In this document: positions 1 to 9,739 of the stretch, piece by piece
Position numbering within the stretch: the first letter of the stretch is position 1
Layout: each line of letters starts with the position of its first letter
NCBI GenBank assembly: GCA_044235645.1
Contig: JBIIHQ010000012.1
Coordinates: 1-64,000, forward strand
Reading direction: 5' to 3'
From: OMIW01 sp044235645
GTDB lineage: Bacteria > Bdellovibrionota_C > UBA2361 > OMIW01
Length of the DNA stretch: 64,000 bases
The notes under the pieces: model-generated
The model's input: the letters and a program-made list of their open reading frames with translations, nothing else
What the model was told of the DNA's origin: nothing
The model's database searches: none
Program-made: the position numbers and the translations under genes

Positions 1-334
1 TGTCTTCCTTTTTCGTCCGGCGATCACCAGCTAAACGAGCACGTTGTTATACGTTCGCATAACCTCAGAGCTGATGGCTGCTTACACAACAAAACTTTGT
101 CTCGATATAAGGCTCAGATTACGATCGATCAGAACAAAGCTTCAGAGGAATAGCCACCTACCCTTACCAGCAGGGCGCATGTGTGATGCACAAATACATC
201 AACTCAATGTTCAATCCACTCCTTGCTGACCAGCGGTATCCACCCCCAGACACGTTTTTTCTTAAGTTATACCCGCACAGTGCCGATCCCACCTGAAGCA
301 ATCGGTATGAAACCACTCGTGAGGAACGAATTTT
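1..334. other. Intergenic region upstream of the cache-CheW gene
   Basis: No credible gene is seen: the short frames lack ribosome sites and family features. The right part holds a sigma-28-like promoter match (262-289) and a Shine-Dalgarno GAGGAA near 320-325 for the gene at 335. The left part may be the 3' flank of a gene outside the window. Confidence 0.6.
262..289 (+). promoter_or_regulatory. Putative sigma-28 (FliA) promoter for the cache-CheW gene
   Basis: TTAAGTTA, 12 bases, then GCCGATCC. The enterobacterial FliA consensus is TAAAGTTT-N11-GCCGATAA; each box matches at 6 of 8. Predicted transcription start is near 296, about 40 bases before the ATG. The same 12-base spacing recurs upstream of the receptor gene and fliS in this window, which strengthens the call. 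Confidence 0.5.
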
Positions 335-2935
335 ATGGGTGTTTACAAGGATATCAGCATACCTGATGAGCTTGACTGCGTCATTCATCAAATGCGCGAG
401 GTCGATGGATATCGTGAAGAGCTCTCATCGCTGGGACAACAATGGGACCTGTTGACGATTCTCGGCCAAATGAGTGGTGATGGTATCGACATGTCAGCCA
501 CACGCGAGGCTTTTAAGCAGCTTACGGGCGATCTGCTGAGCAACCTAGGTCTCGAGACATTGCGCAAAGTATTGCGAAAACTGACTGCGAAAGCGCAAGT
601 CGCTGTTGATATCGTCGTTCGTAATCTCTTCGAACGAACCGCCGACATCGGATTCCTGGCAACCGACCACAATATCAGGGACTATTTGCGGGATGGAGGA
701 GACCGAGCCGATCTCGAGTCCCGCTTCAGAGAGTACATCGCCAAGTATTCAGTGTATGACAACGTGATACTTGTAGGAGTCGACGGCTCCATACGGGCTC
801 AAATCGATCATTCAAACGGCATCACCTCGACGACGGACCCGATAGTTGGCGATTGTCTACGAACTAACAACGCTTACGTGGAATCCTATCGCGAGACGGA
901 ACTTGCTCCACAATTTCACCGCAAACTCTTGTATGCCTTCCGGGTCACAGAGACGGATGATCCTCGCTCCAAAGCGCTCGGGGTCCTTGTGCTCTGCTTT
1001 CGATTCGAAAACGAAATGGAAGGCGTCTTCAAAAATTTGATGGGCGCAAACGACTGGGAATGTATCACCCTTCTCGATGGGGAAGGGGAGGTCATCGCCA
1101 GTGGAGACAAATATCAGATTCCAGTGGGAGCGAAGGTTGAATTCGTCCTCGATCAGCCATTTAAAGTCGTTAAATTTGCCGGACGAGAGTATCTCTCAAA
1201 AAGCTGCGCGACTAAGGGCTATCAGGGCTATATGGGCCCTGGGTGGTATGGTCACGTCATGGTGGCGCTCGATCAAGCGTTTGACGTTCGAGCCGACCCC
1301 TCTCATGCAATCGCTGCCCCGCCGGTGATGCGGGCCGTGCTTGCCTCACAGCGGCTATTCTCGCCTGATATCCGCCGTATTCCTCGCGATGCTGAGCGGA
1401 TTCAAAGAGACCTCGATCGGTCGGTCTGGAACGGAAACGTCCGACAGGAATCGATCGCTCATGAGGAAAATGACCAGGGACAGGCGAACGCGAACAAGGT
1501 ACTTCTGTGGGAAATTAGCAAAACGGGAGCCCGAACAAAGAGCGTGTTCGAGCGGTCGATAACGAACCTTCGGACAACGGTTGTGTCGTCGATCCTGCAC
1601 GATGTGCACTTCATGGCATCGCTCGCAATTGATATCATGGACCGCAACCTCTATGAGCGGGCGAACGACTGTCGTTGGTGGGCTCTAACGCAGTCTTTCC
1701 GTTCGATAATGAGTAAGCACACGATTACTGCGGGTGATCAGAAATCGATGACGGAGACCCTCGGCTACATCAACGGTCTGTACACTGTATATTCCAACAT
1801 CTTCGTCTTTGACAGAAGCGGGACAGTTCTTGCAGTTTCAAATCCCGAACACCAGGGAATAGTTGGGCGTCCCATCGAAGGACGTTGGGTTCAAGATACA
1901 CTGTCTAACCACCAATCGCAGTGGTATACCGCCTCGTCCTTCGAAGAGAGCAACCTTTACAACGAGGAACGGACCTACATTTACGCGGCACCAATCACTG
2001 CGGCCCACGATGCTCGACGAAATGTTGGTGGTATCGGGCTCGTGTTCGATAGCACCCCCCAGTTTCATGCAATGCTCGACGATTGCTTGCCACGGACCGG
2101 TGATGGCGTTGTCATTGCCGATGCATTCGCACTGTTTGTTGATCGATTCGGCCACGTTATAGCATCCACCCGCCCCGACATCGCCATAGGCGAAAAATTT
2201 GCTATTGACTCAGCCACCCTTAATTTACCCGCAGGTCAGGGCAGTTCATCAATATTCCCCTTCAAGGGCCACTACTATGCGATGGGAGTTCACGCGAGCA
2301 GTGGCTATCGAGAGTACAAGGGACCGAATGACCCCTACACTAATGATGTTAGGGCAGTGGTATTTATTCCGTTGAGTGAGGCGGTTGAGATGGTTGAGCG
2401 AGCAGGCTCTAAGGACGCCTTGGCCTCGAGCGTCAAGACAAGCAATCGAGTCGCGGGAGCAAAGCAGGTTGAAATTGCCACCTTCTTCATCGGCGAGCAC
2501 TGGATAGGGGTCAATGCCCAATGGGTACTCGAAGCGGTAAGCATGGATTTCATCAGCAGGGTTCCGCACGCACCATCCGGCTTGAAGGGGGTGATGAAAC
2601 TACGAGATACCGTCCTCCCCGTGATGAGCGTTCACGAGAAAGTTGGTCGGAACATCAAATTCGAGGATGAAGAGACACAGATCGTTGTCATCAACACCTC
2701 ACTCGGTCCATGGGGCATGATCGTCGACCGCTTGGGACCGATTCCCACGGTCGATCCGAACCAGATCGATACCGATAGCGCAGTCGTCAAGAGGGCGGGA
2801 AGCTACGTGTCGGGCCTCGTCAAACCAGCTCCCGGCTCTGCGTGGCCACGACTATTGATTGTTGTTGACCCACAAGAGCTTCGGAAAACGCTGCTCTCGT
2901 TAGAGGGTGAGGAGTTCTTGGCGAATCTCGAGTAA
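335..2935 (+). CDS. Soluble double-cache sensor fused to a C-terminal CheW domain
   Basis: 866 residues. Two cache-type sensor regions are visible (about 95-310 and 435-685). Each opens with a helix carrying RNLFERTAD or RNLYERAND and ends with an aromatic/Gly motif (GYMGPGWYGHVMV; GYREYKGPNDPY). Residues about 710-855 form a CheW-like domain (VEIATFFIGEHWIGV...LKGVMKLRDTVLPVM). I see no hydrophobic transmembrane segment, no HAMP and no methyl-accepting coiled coil, so this should be a cytoplasmic adaptor that can sense ligand itself and couple to CheA. The Asn-Leu-Phe-Glu-Arg helix is shared with the chemoreceptor at 34702. Start chosen for GAGGAA 9 bases upstream. It converges on the SNF2 gene 27 bases away. 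The ligand is unknown; the partner is inferred from the CheW domain. Confidence 0.8.
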   Translation: MGVYKDISIPDELDCVIHQMREVDGYREELSSLGQQWDLLTILGQMSGDGIDMSATREAFKQLTGDLLSNLGLETLRKVLRKLTAKAQVAVDIVVRNLFERTADIGFLATDHNIRDYLRDGGDRADLESRFREYIAKYSVYDNVILVGVDGSIRAQIDHSNGITSTTDPIVGDCLRTNNAYVESYRETELAPQFHRKLLYAFRVTETDDPRSKALGVLVLCFRFENEMEGVFKNLMGANDWECITLLDGEGEVIASGDKYQIPVGAKVEFVLDQPFKVVKFAGREYLSKSCATKGYQGYMGPGWYGHVMVALDQAFDVRADPSHAIAAPPVMRAVLASQRLFSPDIRRIPRDAERIQRDLDRSVWNGNVRQESIAHEENDQGQANANKVLLWEISKTGARTKSVFERSITNLRTTVVSSILHDVHFMASLAIDIMDRNLYERANDCRWWALTQSFRSIMSKHTITAGDQKSMTETLGYINGLYTVYSNIFVFDRSGTVLAVSNPEHQGIVGRPIEGRWVQDTLSNHQSQWYTASSFEESNLYNEERTYIYAAPITAAHDARRNVGGIGLVFDSTPQFHAMLDDCLPRTGDGVVIADAFALFVDRFGHVIASTRPDIAIGEKFAIDSATLNLPAGQGSSSIFPFKGHYYAMGVHASSGYREYKGPNDPYTNDVRAVVFIPLSEAVEMVERAGSKDALASSVKTSNRVAGAKQVEIATFFIGEHWIGVNAQWVLEAVSMDFISRVPHAPSGLKGVMKLRDTVLPVMSVHEKVGRNIKFEDEETQIVVINTSLGPWGMIVDRLGPIPTVDPNQIDTDSAVVKRAGSYVSGLVKPAPGSAWPRLLIVVDPQELRKTLLSLEGEEFLANLE

Positions 2936-2962
2936 GGTGGGGGGGGTGATAAGCGCCGCTTT

Positions 2963-5900
2963 TCACCCCAGCAGTTCGAGTAGCTCCTCCCGACTAACCG
3001 AGAGCGCTCCGGCACATCCTCCAGCCACCATATCAGCCTCTCCGCCATCCCCCCCTCCCACGAGGGAACGGGCCAGCTCCCGTTTACGTGCCTGAAGTTC
3101 AAGAATCCGATCTTCAATTGTATCCGCCGCGATGATCCGGTACACGAATACCGGATTTTCCTGCCCGATTCGGTGCGCTCGGTCGGTTGCCTGTTCCTCC
3201 ACCGCCGGGTTCCACCACGGATCAAGGACAAAAACGTGGTCAGCCGCCGTGAGGGTGAGCCCCACGCCTCCTGCTTTTAGACTGATAAGGAATACCGGTG
3301 GCCCTTCTGCCGATTGAAACTCAGCAACAGCGCCGCCCCTATCTCTTGTGGTTCCATCGAGCCGAAGGTATCGAATCTTTGCTGAATCGAGCTCCTCCTC
3401 GACGAGATCGAGCATCGATGTCCACTGAGAAAACACGAGGCACCGATGATCATTTGCGATAGCTTCGTCAAGCGATTCCATGAGGGCCTCTATCTTGGAT
3501 GACGCAACCGGGGGCGCCGAGTTGGTCACAAGACGGGTATCGCAGCACGACTGACGAAGTCGTAAGATTGCTTCGAGTACCGCCATCACGGGGACGTCAC
3601 CTCCAACCCGGTCGAGAAGTTCGGTGCGCGCCGCGGTCATAATACTTTGATAGACCACCCGTTCATCATCCCGAAGAGGAATCCGAAGGGTGACCTCGGT
3701 CTTTGGTGGCAGATCCGTCAGAACATCTCGTTTGGTTCGGCGAAGCAAGAACGGACGAACCACCCTCTCGAGCCGCTCGAGCGTTTTCGTCGAATTTTGC
3801 GCGAGCTGCTCCTGAAAATCATCCAGCGAGGGAAGGAGTCCAGGTATCGCAAAACGGATCTGCGACCAGAGGTCAACGGGGCTGTTCTCGAGGGGAGTGC
3901 CGGTCATCGCCAGCCGCCATCGTGCGGAGAGCCGATAAGCCGCATGCGCGGTCTGACTAAGTGGGTTTTTAATGGCATGTGATTCATCCAGTATCACACA
4001 ATCCCACTCACGATCTGCAAACTGATCGCTATCTCGCCGCAATAGCCCATAGGTGGTTATGACAACACAGTCCTCATCCGGCATCGTTCGAGATTGTCCG
4101 TGATACACGATGACCCGAAGCGATGGACGAAAGGTCGCGAGATGATCACACCAACTTCGCACTACACTGGTTGGACATACTACCAAGCTGCGTCCCGTCA
4201 GGGTAAGGAGCGCCTGTACCGTTTTTCCGAGCCCCATATCATCTGCGAGTATTCCCCCCACCTGCGCTTGCTGGAGTCGCTTCAACCACTCAAATCCGAC
4301 CCGCTGATAATCTCGGAGCGAGACGTTCGCATCGGAGGGCAGGGGATAATGGTTTCCATTCGTCCCCCCGATAAGCTGAGCAAGCTCTGCAAGCCTTCCC
4401 GAGAGTGTGCCACCCGCAGTCTCGATGAGGGAAGCGAGCTCAAGGACTCGGTGCGTCGGCATCCGATCACTCTTTTTGAGATCATCAAGGATTGCGCGGA
4501 CCTGCTCGTAGTGTATTGCGATCCAATCACGGGGGATCGCAATCACCCCGCGACCATCAGGAGAGGAGAGAAACGAACGACCCTCTTCCCATGCCCCGAT
4601 CACCATAGTCGCGGGGAGAGAGGCTGATACGGAGGGAGGGGCAACGTGGTCGGATACTCGATTGGGTGAGGGGAGCGAGAAGACAAGCGATACCCCCTCG
4701 TTGGAGCCGATGACCTGAAGCATCGCTGTTCCCCGAACCGCGAATGCCTCCGGTGTCATTACTCCTTCTTGCGATAACCGTTGACAGAACGTGATGGCAC
4801 TATCCCCATCGCGGATGACGGGAGTACCTGCGCGCGCCGAGAACTGGCGCATGAGAGTGCGACGGAGCACCGCCTCCTGGTCGCGGTCGCGCGCGGGAAG
4901 CTCGTACGTTCTTCCCCCTCGGCGAGGAGGAAGAAGAACCCACTGCTCTCCGTCGGCGGTGTCGCGGAGGATTGCGCAGGGGGGCTCGCCGTACACGATC
5001 TCAGGCAGCGCCCACAGCTCGCCTCTGCCACGGCTTTCGAGGGTCCAGGTGATGCGAGGAGTCATCGGGATGATCGACGGGAGGTCGACGGCCGTCATCC
5101 GAATCTCGAACCGCCGCTCGAGCGCGGGGATTAGTTCAGTAACGAGCCGATATACTGCCGCCATCTCGGTGCGGGGCACCGATATTCCATGGCCGATCAA
5201 CGCTCGCCGCTCGTCAGAGGAGAGGGAGAGGTCCGTCAGCAAAACTTCGGGAAGGGGGCACATCTCCCATCGCGCATCCTGCTTGATCACCGCAAGCCCG
5301 TTCTGGAAACGCTCTCCCCCGCTATTACCCGCCACCAGCTGCACTCGGAGGTCGCCCCCGACATCTTGCACCTCGACCCAGGTCGGTGGCGGGACTACCC
5401 GTACGGCGATCGGATCCCCATCGAGACTCACCCCAGCACACCGCGAGAGAGGCTCACAGAGCCACCGAAGCGACCCACGGAAGGAGGACCCCTCACCAAG
5501 CGCCAAATCTACCGCGAAGTCATCCTTGGTGAAGCGATGGGGCACCGAGGGACGCCGACCCGACTGCATGCCTCCCACTATCTCGCGGAGGGTCGAGGTT
5601 AGCCGGGTCTCGGGCAAGCCTCCTCCTACCAACCACCGTTCAAACCTCAACGAATCTCCCCCCGGCACCCGAAAAAAGCGATAGCTGACGCCCAGCGGCG
5701 CGCTCCCCTCGATTGCCTCTTGTTTAGCACATTGATCGTTGCGCACCGCGATCACCGCCGCCGCAACATGCTCACACGGATCTGCCCCCCCGCAGGTGCA
5801 CTCCCAGCTTCCCTCCTCAGGGAAAAGGGTGACCCGATGAGGGATTATCTCTCGTTGTTGTGAGCGCACCTGAAGGACCAGCTCGCCCGTGAGGGAGGTG

Positions 5901-6052
5901 AGGTGAGGGGAGGCCACATCGAGGGATACCAATCCGCCCCGCGCCGTCTCTACCCCCCGAGACCAGAGTGAGGGAGAACAATCCACCCGAACGAGGGCAA
6001 AGGTATCATCGAGACGGGTAGCAAGCGGGGAGGGTGACACCGGAGAGCTCAC
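2963..6052 (-). CDS. SWIM zinc-finger SNF2-family helicase-like ATPase
   Basis: 1029 residues. An N-terminal SWIM-type zinc motif is present (Cys85, Cys87, Cys93, His95: CTCGGADPCEH), followed by a long region without recognised motifs. The SNF2 motor begins near residue 575: Walker A in DDMGLGKT (604-611), the Walker B variant DESH (689-692), TGTPLEN, and a C-terminal helicase half with LRLDGTT, LKAGGVGLTLT and DRAHRIGQ. SNF2 proteins translocate on double-stranded DNA to remodel protein-DNA complexes; the target is unknown. The GTG start overlaps the stop of the upstream amidase gene (GTGA), so the two are probably co-transcribed. The Shine-Dalgarno is weak, consistent with translational coupling. 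Confidence 0.9.
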   Translation of the reverse strand: MSSPVSPSPLATRLDDTFALVRVDCSPSLWSRGVETARGGLVSLDVASPHLTSLTGELVLQVRSQQREIIPHRVTLFPEEGSWECTCGGADPCEHVAAAVIAVRNDQCAKQEAIEGSAPLGVSYRFFRVPGGDSLRFERWLVGGGLPETRLTSTLREIVGGMQSGRRPSVPHRFTKDDFAVDLALGEGSSFRGSLRWLCEPLSRCAGVSLDGDPIAVRVVPPPTWVEVQDVGGDLRVQLVAGNSGGERFQNGLAVIKQDARWEMCPLPEVLLTDLSLSSDERRALIGHGISVPRTEMAAVYRLVTELIPALERRFEIRMTAVDLPSIIPMTPRITWTLESRGRGELWALPEIVYGEPPCAILRDTADGEQWVLLPPRRGGRTYELPARDRDQEAVLRRTLMRQFSARAGTPVIRDGDSAITFCQRLSQEGVMTPEAFAVRGTAMLQVIGSNEGVSLVFSLPSPNRVSDHVAPPSVSASLPATMVIGAWEEGRSFLSSPDGRGVIAIPRDWIAIHYEQVRAILDDLKKSDRMPTHRVLELASLIETAGGTLSGRLAELAQLIGGTNGNHYPLPSDANVSLRDYQRVGFEWLKRLQQAQVGGILADDMGLGKTVQALLTLTGRSLVVCPTSVVRSWCDHLATFRPSLRVIVYHGQSRTMPDEDCVVITTYGLLRRDSDQFADREWDCVILDESHAIKNPLSQTAHAAYRLSARWRLAMTGTPLENSPVDLWSQIRFAIPGLLPSLDDFQEQLAQNSTKTLERLERVVRPFLLRRTKRDVLTDLPPKTEVTLRIPLRDDERVVYQSIMTAARTELLDRVGGDVPVMAVLEAILRLRQSCCDTRLVTNSAPPVASSKIEALMESLDEAIANDHRCLVFSQWTSMLDLVEEELDSAKIRYLRLDGTTRDRGGAVAEFQSAEGPPVFLISLKAGGVGLTLTAADHVFVLDPWWNPAVEEQATDRAHRIGQENPVFVYRIIAADTIEDRILELQARKRELARSLVGGGDGGEADMVAGGCAGALSVSREELLELLG

Positions 6053-7029
6053 TCGGCAGAATTCTTCTTAACAACCGGAGCTACAATCGCCCCGTATAAA
6101 TCGGGCCGTCGATTACGGATAAATCCCCACTCTTGGCAGACCGTCGGACCATGATTGCGATCGATCGTTGCCAACACGATTTCATCCGCGACCCCTCCTT
6201 TCGCAAGAATCTTGCCGAAGGCATCGCACACGAACGAACCACCCCAGAATCGGGATTCCCCCTCCGAACCAACCCGATTTGCGACCGCAACGGGCACCGA
6301 GTTTGCTATCGCGTGAGCCCGTTGAGAGATCTCCCACGCCTCCTGCCAGTGGCCCGTGGGCTGTCCACAGCTATCCACATTACCGATGGCGGTCGGATAC
6401 ACCAAAAGCTCAGCCCCCTGAAGCGTCGCACACCGCGCCGCCTCGGGAAACCATTGGTCAAAACAGATTAACACCGATACCCGCAATTTCGCCGTGTCAA
6501 AAACCATAAAGCCGGTATCGCCTGGCTCGAAATACTCCTGTTCATAAAAACCGGGGTCCTGCGGGATGTGAGACTTTCTATAAGTGCCGCAGAGAGATCC
6601 ATCAACATCGAACACCGCCGCAGTGTTGTACCGACCCGCCTCGTAGAACGAACCTGCCACGATAACCACCCCCAATTTACCAGCAAGCTCTCCGATCGCC
6701 ATCATCGCCCGATCCGATATCACCTCGCCATAACGGGCACCGACCTGGGCCTCTTGCTGAAAATTCTGCACGCAAAAATATGGTGTCCGAAACAGCTCTG
6801 GCAGAACCACAACCTCAGCACCCGCGGCCACAGCAACCCGAATCCGATCACACGCACGGGCGAGATTACTGGAAAGATCATCGCTCATCGCCATCTGGAT
6901 GAGGGCAATGGTGACCGGGGCGGTAGGGGCGAGGGGAGTCGGGGTAATAGGGGGGGTCATAGGGTAGTGAGTGTGATTGATAGTCGAAATATTCAGGTTC
7001 TCGGCCTTACCGGTAGCAAACATCATCAC
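6049..7029 (-). CDS. aguB: Carbon-nitrogen hydrolase, N-carbamoylputrescine amidase-like
   Basis: Nitrilase-superfamily enzyme with the Glu-Lys-Cys triad in LPELFRTPYF, YRKSHIPQDPGFYEQ and VLICFDQWFPEAAR. The GFYEQEYF stretch and the Trp-rich C terminus resemble AguB, which hydrolyses N-carbamoylputrescine to putrescine, CO2 and ammonia. The agmatine deiminase partner is not nearby, so substrate assignment is by family only. The first 35 residues are Thr/Pro-rich and the conserved domain begins at VTIALIQMAMS. Translation may therefore start downstream of the GTG at 7029, for example at the ATG at 6960; neither has a good ribosome site. Its stop overlaps the SNF2 start. Confidence 0.8.
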   Translation of the reverse strand: MMMFATGKAENLNISTINHTHYPMTPPITPTPLAPTAPVTIALIQMAMSDDLSSNLARACDRIRVAVAAGAEVVVLPELFRTPYFCVQNFQQEAQVGARYGEVISDRAMMAIGELAGKLGVVIVAGSFYEAGRYNTAAVFDVDGSLCGTYRKSHIPQDPGFYEQEYFEPGDTGFMVFDTAKLRVSVLICFDQWFPEAARCATLQGAELLVYPTAIGNVDSCGQPTGHWQEAWEISQRAHAIANSVPVAVANRVGSEGESRFWGGSFVCDAFGKILAKGGVADEIVLATIDRNHGPTVCQEWGFIRNRRPDLYGAIVAPVVKKNSAE

Positions 7030-7296
7030 GACAGGCGGAATTAGAGACGGATGTGTGCGATTACGGATAGTCGGGGGTGAGCGTCAAGGGCGCGAGGAGG
7101 AAAAACCCCGCTGACAAAGCCACAAACACTTTATTTTCCCCTGAAGACGCCACAGAGTCAAAGGCAGTAAAAAGGACCCATGAATACCATGTATCCTTTT
7201 TGGATCGAGAACAAAAAACTCCTCCCTCCCCCTCCCTCCACATGCTACGGTCCCCATAGGTTCACCAAACCTGCCTGGCTATTCTCAGGAGGCTCT

Positions 7297-8559
7297 ATGC
7301 GGGATGTTGGATTTATCTCCACCGACGATCCGCGGTGGGGCGCGGCTCTTGACCGGATCTCTCACGATGTGTACCACCGACCAGAGTATGTCCAACTTGT
7401 GGCAGCAACGGTAGGCGGTGAAGCGTGTGCCTTCTTGTGGCGAATGGGGGAGCGCTGGGCCTTGATTCCCCTTGTCATGCGAGATCTTCCCGCTACCGCC
7501 TCACAGATCCTGGGGAATCCTACCCCCATCATGGGCGGATTGGAGCCGAATCGACATTCGCGTTGGTGCGACGGCGTGTCGCCGTACGGGTACGGAGGAC
7601 CGATCTCAAACGCCCCCGGCCACTGTGAAGAGGAGGTTTTTTACTATCTCATGAGGCACGCTCGGCGCGTGGGATTTGTTACCCTCTTCCTGCGAGCCCA
7701 TCCTGTGCTCTCCTCGGCATTTCGTCCCTTTTTGGGGGATTCCTCGATTACAATCGGGACGACATTTAGCATTCCTCTCAAGGAGGCCGAGGAAACTATC
7801 AGCAGGGAGTCGGACGAAGAGAAACGTGAAGAATTGAGAACGACATCGCTCCTGAATCGGTATCGCTCTTCATATCGGCAAGAGATTCGGAAACTTCTCA
7901 GAGATTCATCAATCGAATATTCGCTCAATGATTGGCGATATCTGCCTTCCTTCGCCTCGCTCTATCGGCAAAATATGACGAATTTGGGGGCTGATCCCAG
8001 TTATTTTTTCAGTAACACCTACTTTCGAGATACTCAGGCGGGATTGCCTAATCGGGTGTTTCTTCTCTCTGCCACCCGCGAGGGACGATTCATCGGTGGG
8101 GTGATGCTGTATGGATGTCGGCATAACGAGCAAGATGCGCAGGGAGGGGGCATAGCGCAATACCATCTCACGGCCTACCAAGATGAATGGCGGGTGAAAG
8201 GATTGCCAAAGGCCTTGGTGCACAAAGCCGCTCTGTGGGCGTCACGTCAGGGATACCAGTGCTTTCACCTCGGGGGAGGCCTCGGAGGACAGAACGATTC
8301 GCTCGCGCATTTCAAGCAAGGATTCCACCCTCAAGCGCACCCTTTTCGGGTCTACCGACTGGTGACCGAGATCGACGGCTATCAGCGGATTGTCGACCAG
8401 CTACCGCCTCAGGAGAGGGATTATTTCCCGGTCTATCGCATTTCAGGCGGGCAGGCGGCACGAGAACGCTCGAAAGAGGAGCAAGCAGAGCCGATGAGTC
8501 CTCCCGATGAGGTCTCCACAACGACCGCCCTCCACCGGGATGGATTTAGAATTGGATAG
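7297..8559 (+). CDS. FemAB/GNAT-like acyltransferase
   Basis: 420 residues from an ATG preceded by AGGAGG at optimal spacing. The reading frame is open further upstream but without a ribosome site. The fold pattern matches FemAB-related proteins seen near exopolysaccharide and PEP-CTERM loci: an N-terminal GNAT-like half (YHRPEYVQL, GNPTPIMGG, GYGGPISN) and a C-terminal half with ARYHL-like transfer-site features (IAQYHLTAYQDEWRVKGLPKALV, FHLGGGLGGQNDSLAHFKQGF). Such proteins transfer acyl or aminoacyl groups to envelope polymers. No polysaccharide cluster is adjacent, so the acceptor is unknown. Confidence 0.75.
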   Translation: MRDVGFISTDDPRWGAALDRISHDVYHRPEYVQLVAATVGGEACAFLWRMGERWALIPLVMRDLPATASQILGNPTPIMGGLEPNRHSRWCDGVSPYGYGGPISNAPGHCEEEVFYYLMRHARRVGFVTLFLRAHPVLSSAFRPFLGDSSITIGTTFSIPLKEAEETISRESDEEKREELRTTSLLNRYRSSYRQEIRKLLRDSSIEYSLNDWRYLPSFASLYRQNMTNLGADPSYFFSNTYFRDTQAGLPNRVFLLSATREGRFIGGVMLYGCRHNEQDAQGGGIAQYHLTAYQDEWRVKGLPKALVHKAALWASRQGYQCFHLGGGLGGQNDSLAHFKQGFHPQAHPFRVYRLVTEIDGYQRIVDQLPPQERDYFPVYRISGGQAARERSKEEQAEPMSPPDEVSTTTALHRDGFRIG

Positions 8560-8595
8560 GCGGCTGAATAAGTGCCTTTCCAACATGAGGAGGAA

Positions 8596-8679
8596 TGCCC
8601 AGGGAGAGAATCGAACTCTCACTCTGTTGCCAGAACTGGATTTTGAGTCCAGCGCGTCTACCAGTTCCGCCACCTGGGC
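8596..8679 (-). tRNA. tRNA-Leu (anticodon CAA)
   Basis: On the minus strand the sequence folds as a class II tRNA. The acceptor is GCCCAGG paired with CCTGGGC, and the D arm contains GGCGGAACTGGTAGACGC. The anticodon stem CTGGA/TCCAG encloses CTCAAAA, giving CAA, which decodes UUG. A short variable arm (TCTG/CAGA) and a T arm GAGAG-TTCGATT-CTCTC follow, with discriminator A at 8596. CCA is not encoded. It lies in the convergent gap between the FemAB-like gene and plsC. Confidence 0.97.
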
Positions 8680-8714
8680 ATACATGAGCTCCACCTGAGA
8701 AAGGGCTTGCAGCC

Positions 8715-9524
8715 TCAGGTTGGCTGAATGGTACTCACGGGCTCCTTTGTTGACAAGGTCTCATCATAAAAAATATGTTCGCCGTCCCGGACGGCTCGGT
8801 CATCCAGCACCAGGGGAGCTATCTGCGATTCACACATTGCCACCAGCCCTTGGGGTTCAATCGAATCTGCCTCAATCGGTGGCAGTATGGTAATCCGAAC
8901 CGTCTGTCGCGCCTCAAACGGCCACAGCGCGCGCCGAACGATAAACCAGGAACCATGAATCGCGACAGGACAGACCAACGCGTGGGGTACCTGCTTGAGG
9001 AAGGTTGCGGCACCAATCGGTTTGAAAGGCTTTATCACCCCGTTTTTCCCCCTGGTGCCCTCCGGAAAAATACACGCTGTGCCGTTCGTTTCGCCCACCG
9101 ATTGGGAGAATGCTCGTATCTCGTGAATCGCTTGTCTCCGATCTGATCGATTGATAAGCGCCGCCTGAGAAAGACGCAACCCGATCGAGACTGAGGGCAC
9201 TCCCCGAGCGAGCTCTTTTTTTGCGATGAAACGGGTCTGTCGAGGCCAAAAGGTGGTTATCAAGAGAGGGATATCGAACATGCTCTGATGATTTGCGATG
9301 ACAAGCACGGGACGCTCGGAGTGGGGAATATGTTCGGTTCCCGAAACGATAATCGTGGTCCTCCCACAAACCCGAAGATTCCACACGAGGGCGCGGTTCA
9401 TCACGATAAAGATTCGCCAAAACAACTCGCGAGATATCACACCTGCCAAAGCAAGAAGTGGGTGAAAAGCCACCAGAATAGTTAAAAATACCAGGTCAAA
9501 GAGAATCGAATATAACCAAACCAT
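8715..9524 (-). CDS. plsC: 1-acyl-sn-glycerol-3-phosphate acyltransferase
   Basis: 269 residues. N-terminal hydrophobic segment, then the acyltransferase block I NHQSMFD (His and Asp catalytic), block II around FIAKKEL, block III FPEGTRGK and a block IV-like CPVAIHGSW. It transfers an acyl chain to lysophosphatidate to make phosphatidate at the inner membrane, the branch point of phospholipid synthesis. Length and motif order are normal for PlsC. It stands alone, downstream of nothing on its strand. Confidence 0.93.
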   Translation of the reverse strand: MVWLYSILFDLVFLTILVAFHPLLALAGVISRELFWRIFIVMNRALVWNLRVCGRTTIIVSGTEHIPHSERPVLVIANHQSMFDIPLLITTFWPRQTRFIAKKELARGVPSVSIGLRLSQAALINRSDRRQAIHEIRAFSQSVGETNGTACIFPEGTRGKNGVIKPFKPIGAATFLKQVPHALVCPVAIHGSWFIVRRALWPFEARQTVRITILPPIEADSIEPQGLVAMCESQIAPLVLDDRAVRDGEHIFYDETLSTKEPVSTIQPT

Positions 9525-9739
9525 AGCCGTCAGTGTGCAGAGAGGGTAGTGCAGAGTAGGTGAGGCTCCGCGTTAAAAGCCCGAATTATCAGGATATCCG
9601 GAGGTTTATATCGGCGGGGTGGCGTAGCCACTCAAACGCGGTATACTAGGTTATTGTGAGCGAAGTGAAAAGAGGAGGGTCTCCGCAACCTTGATATTTT
9701 AGGCGGTGTTCGCCCTCTCAATATCCGGCAACAAATCGG

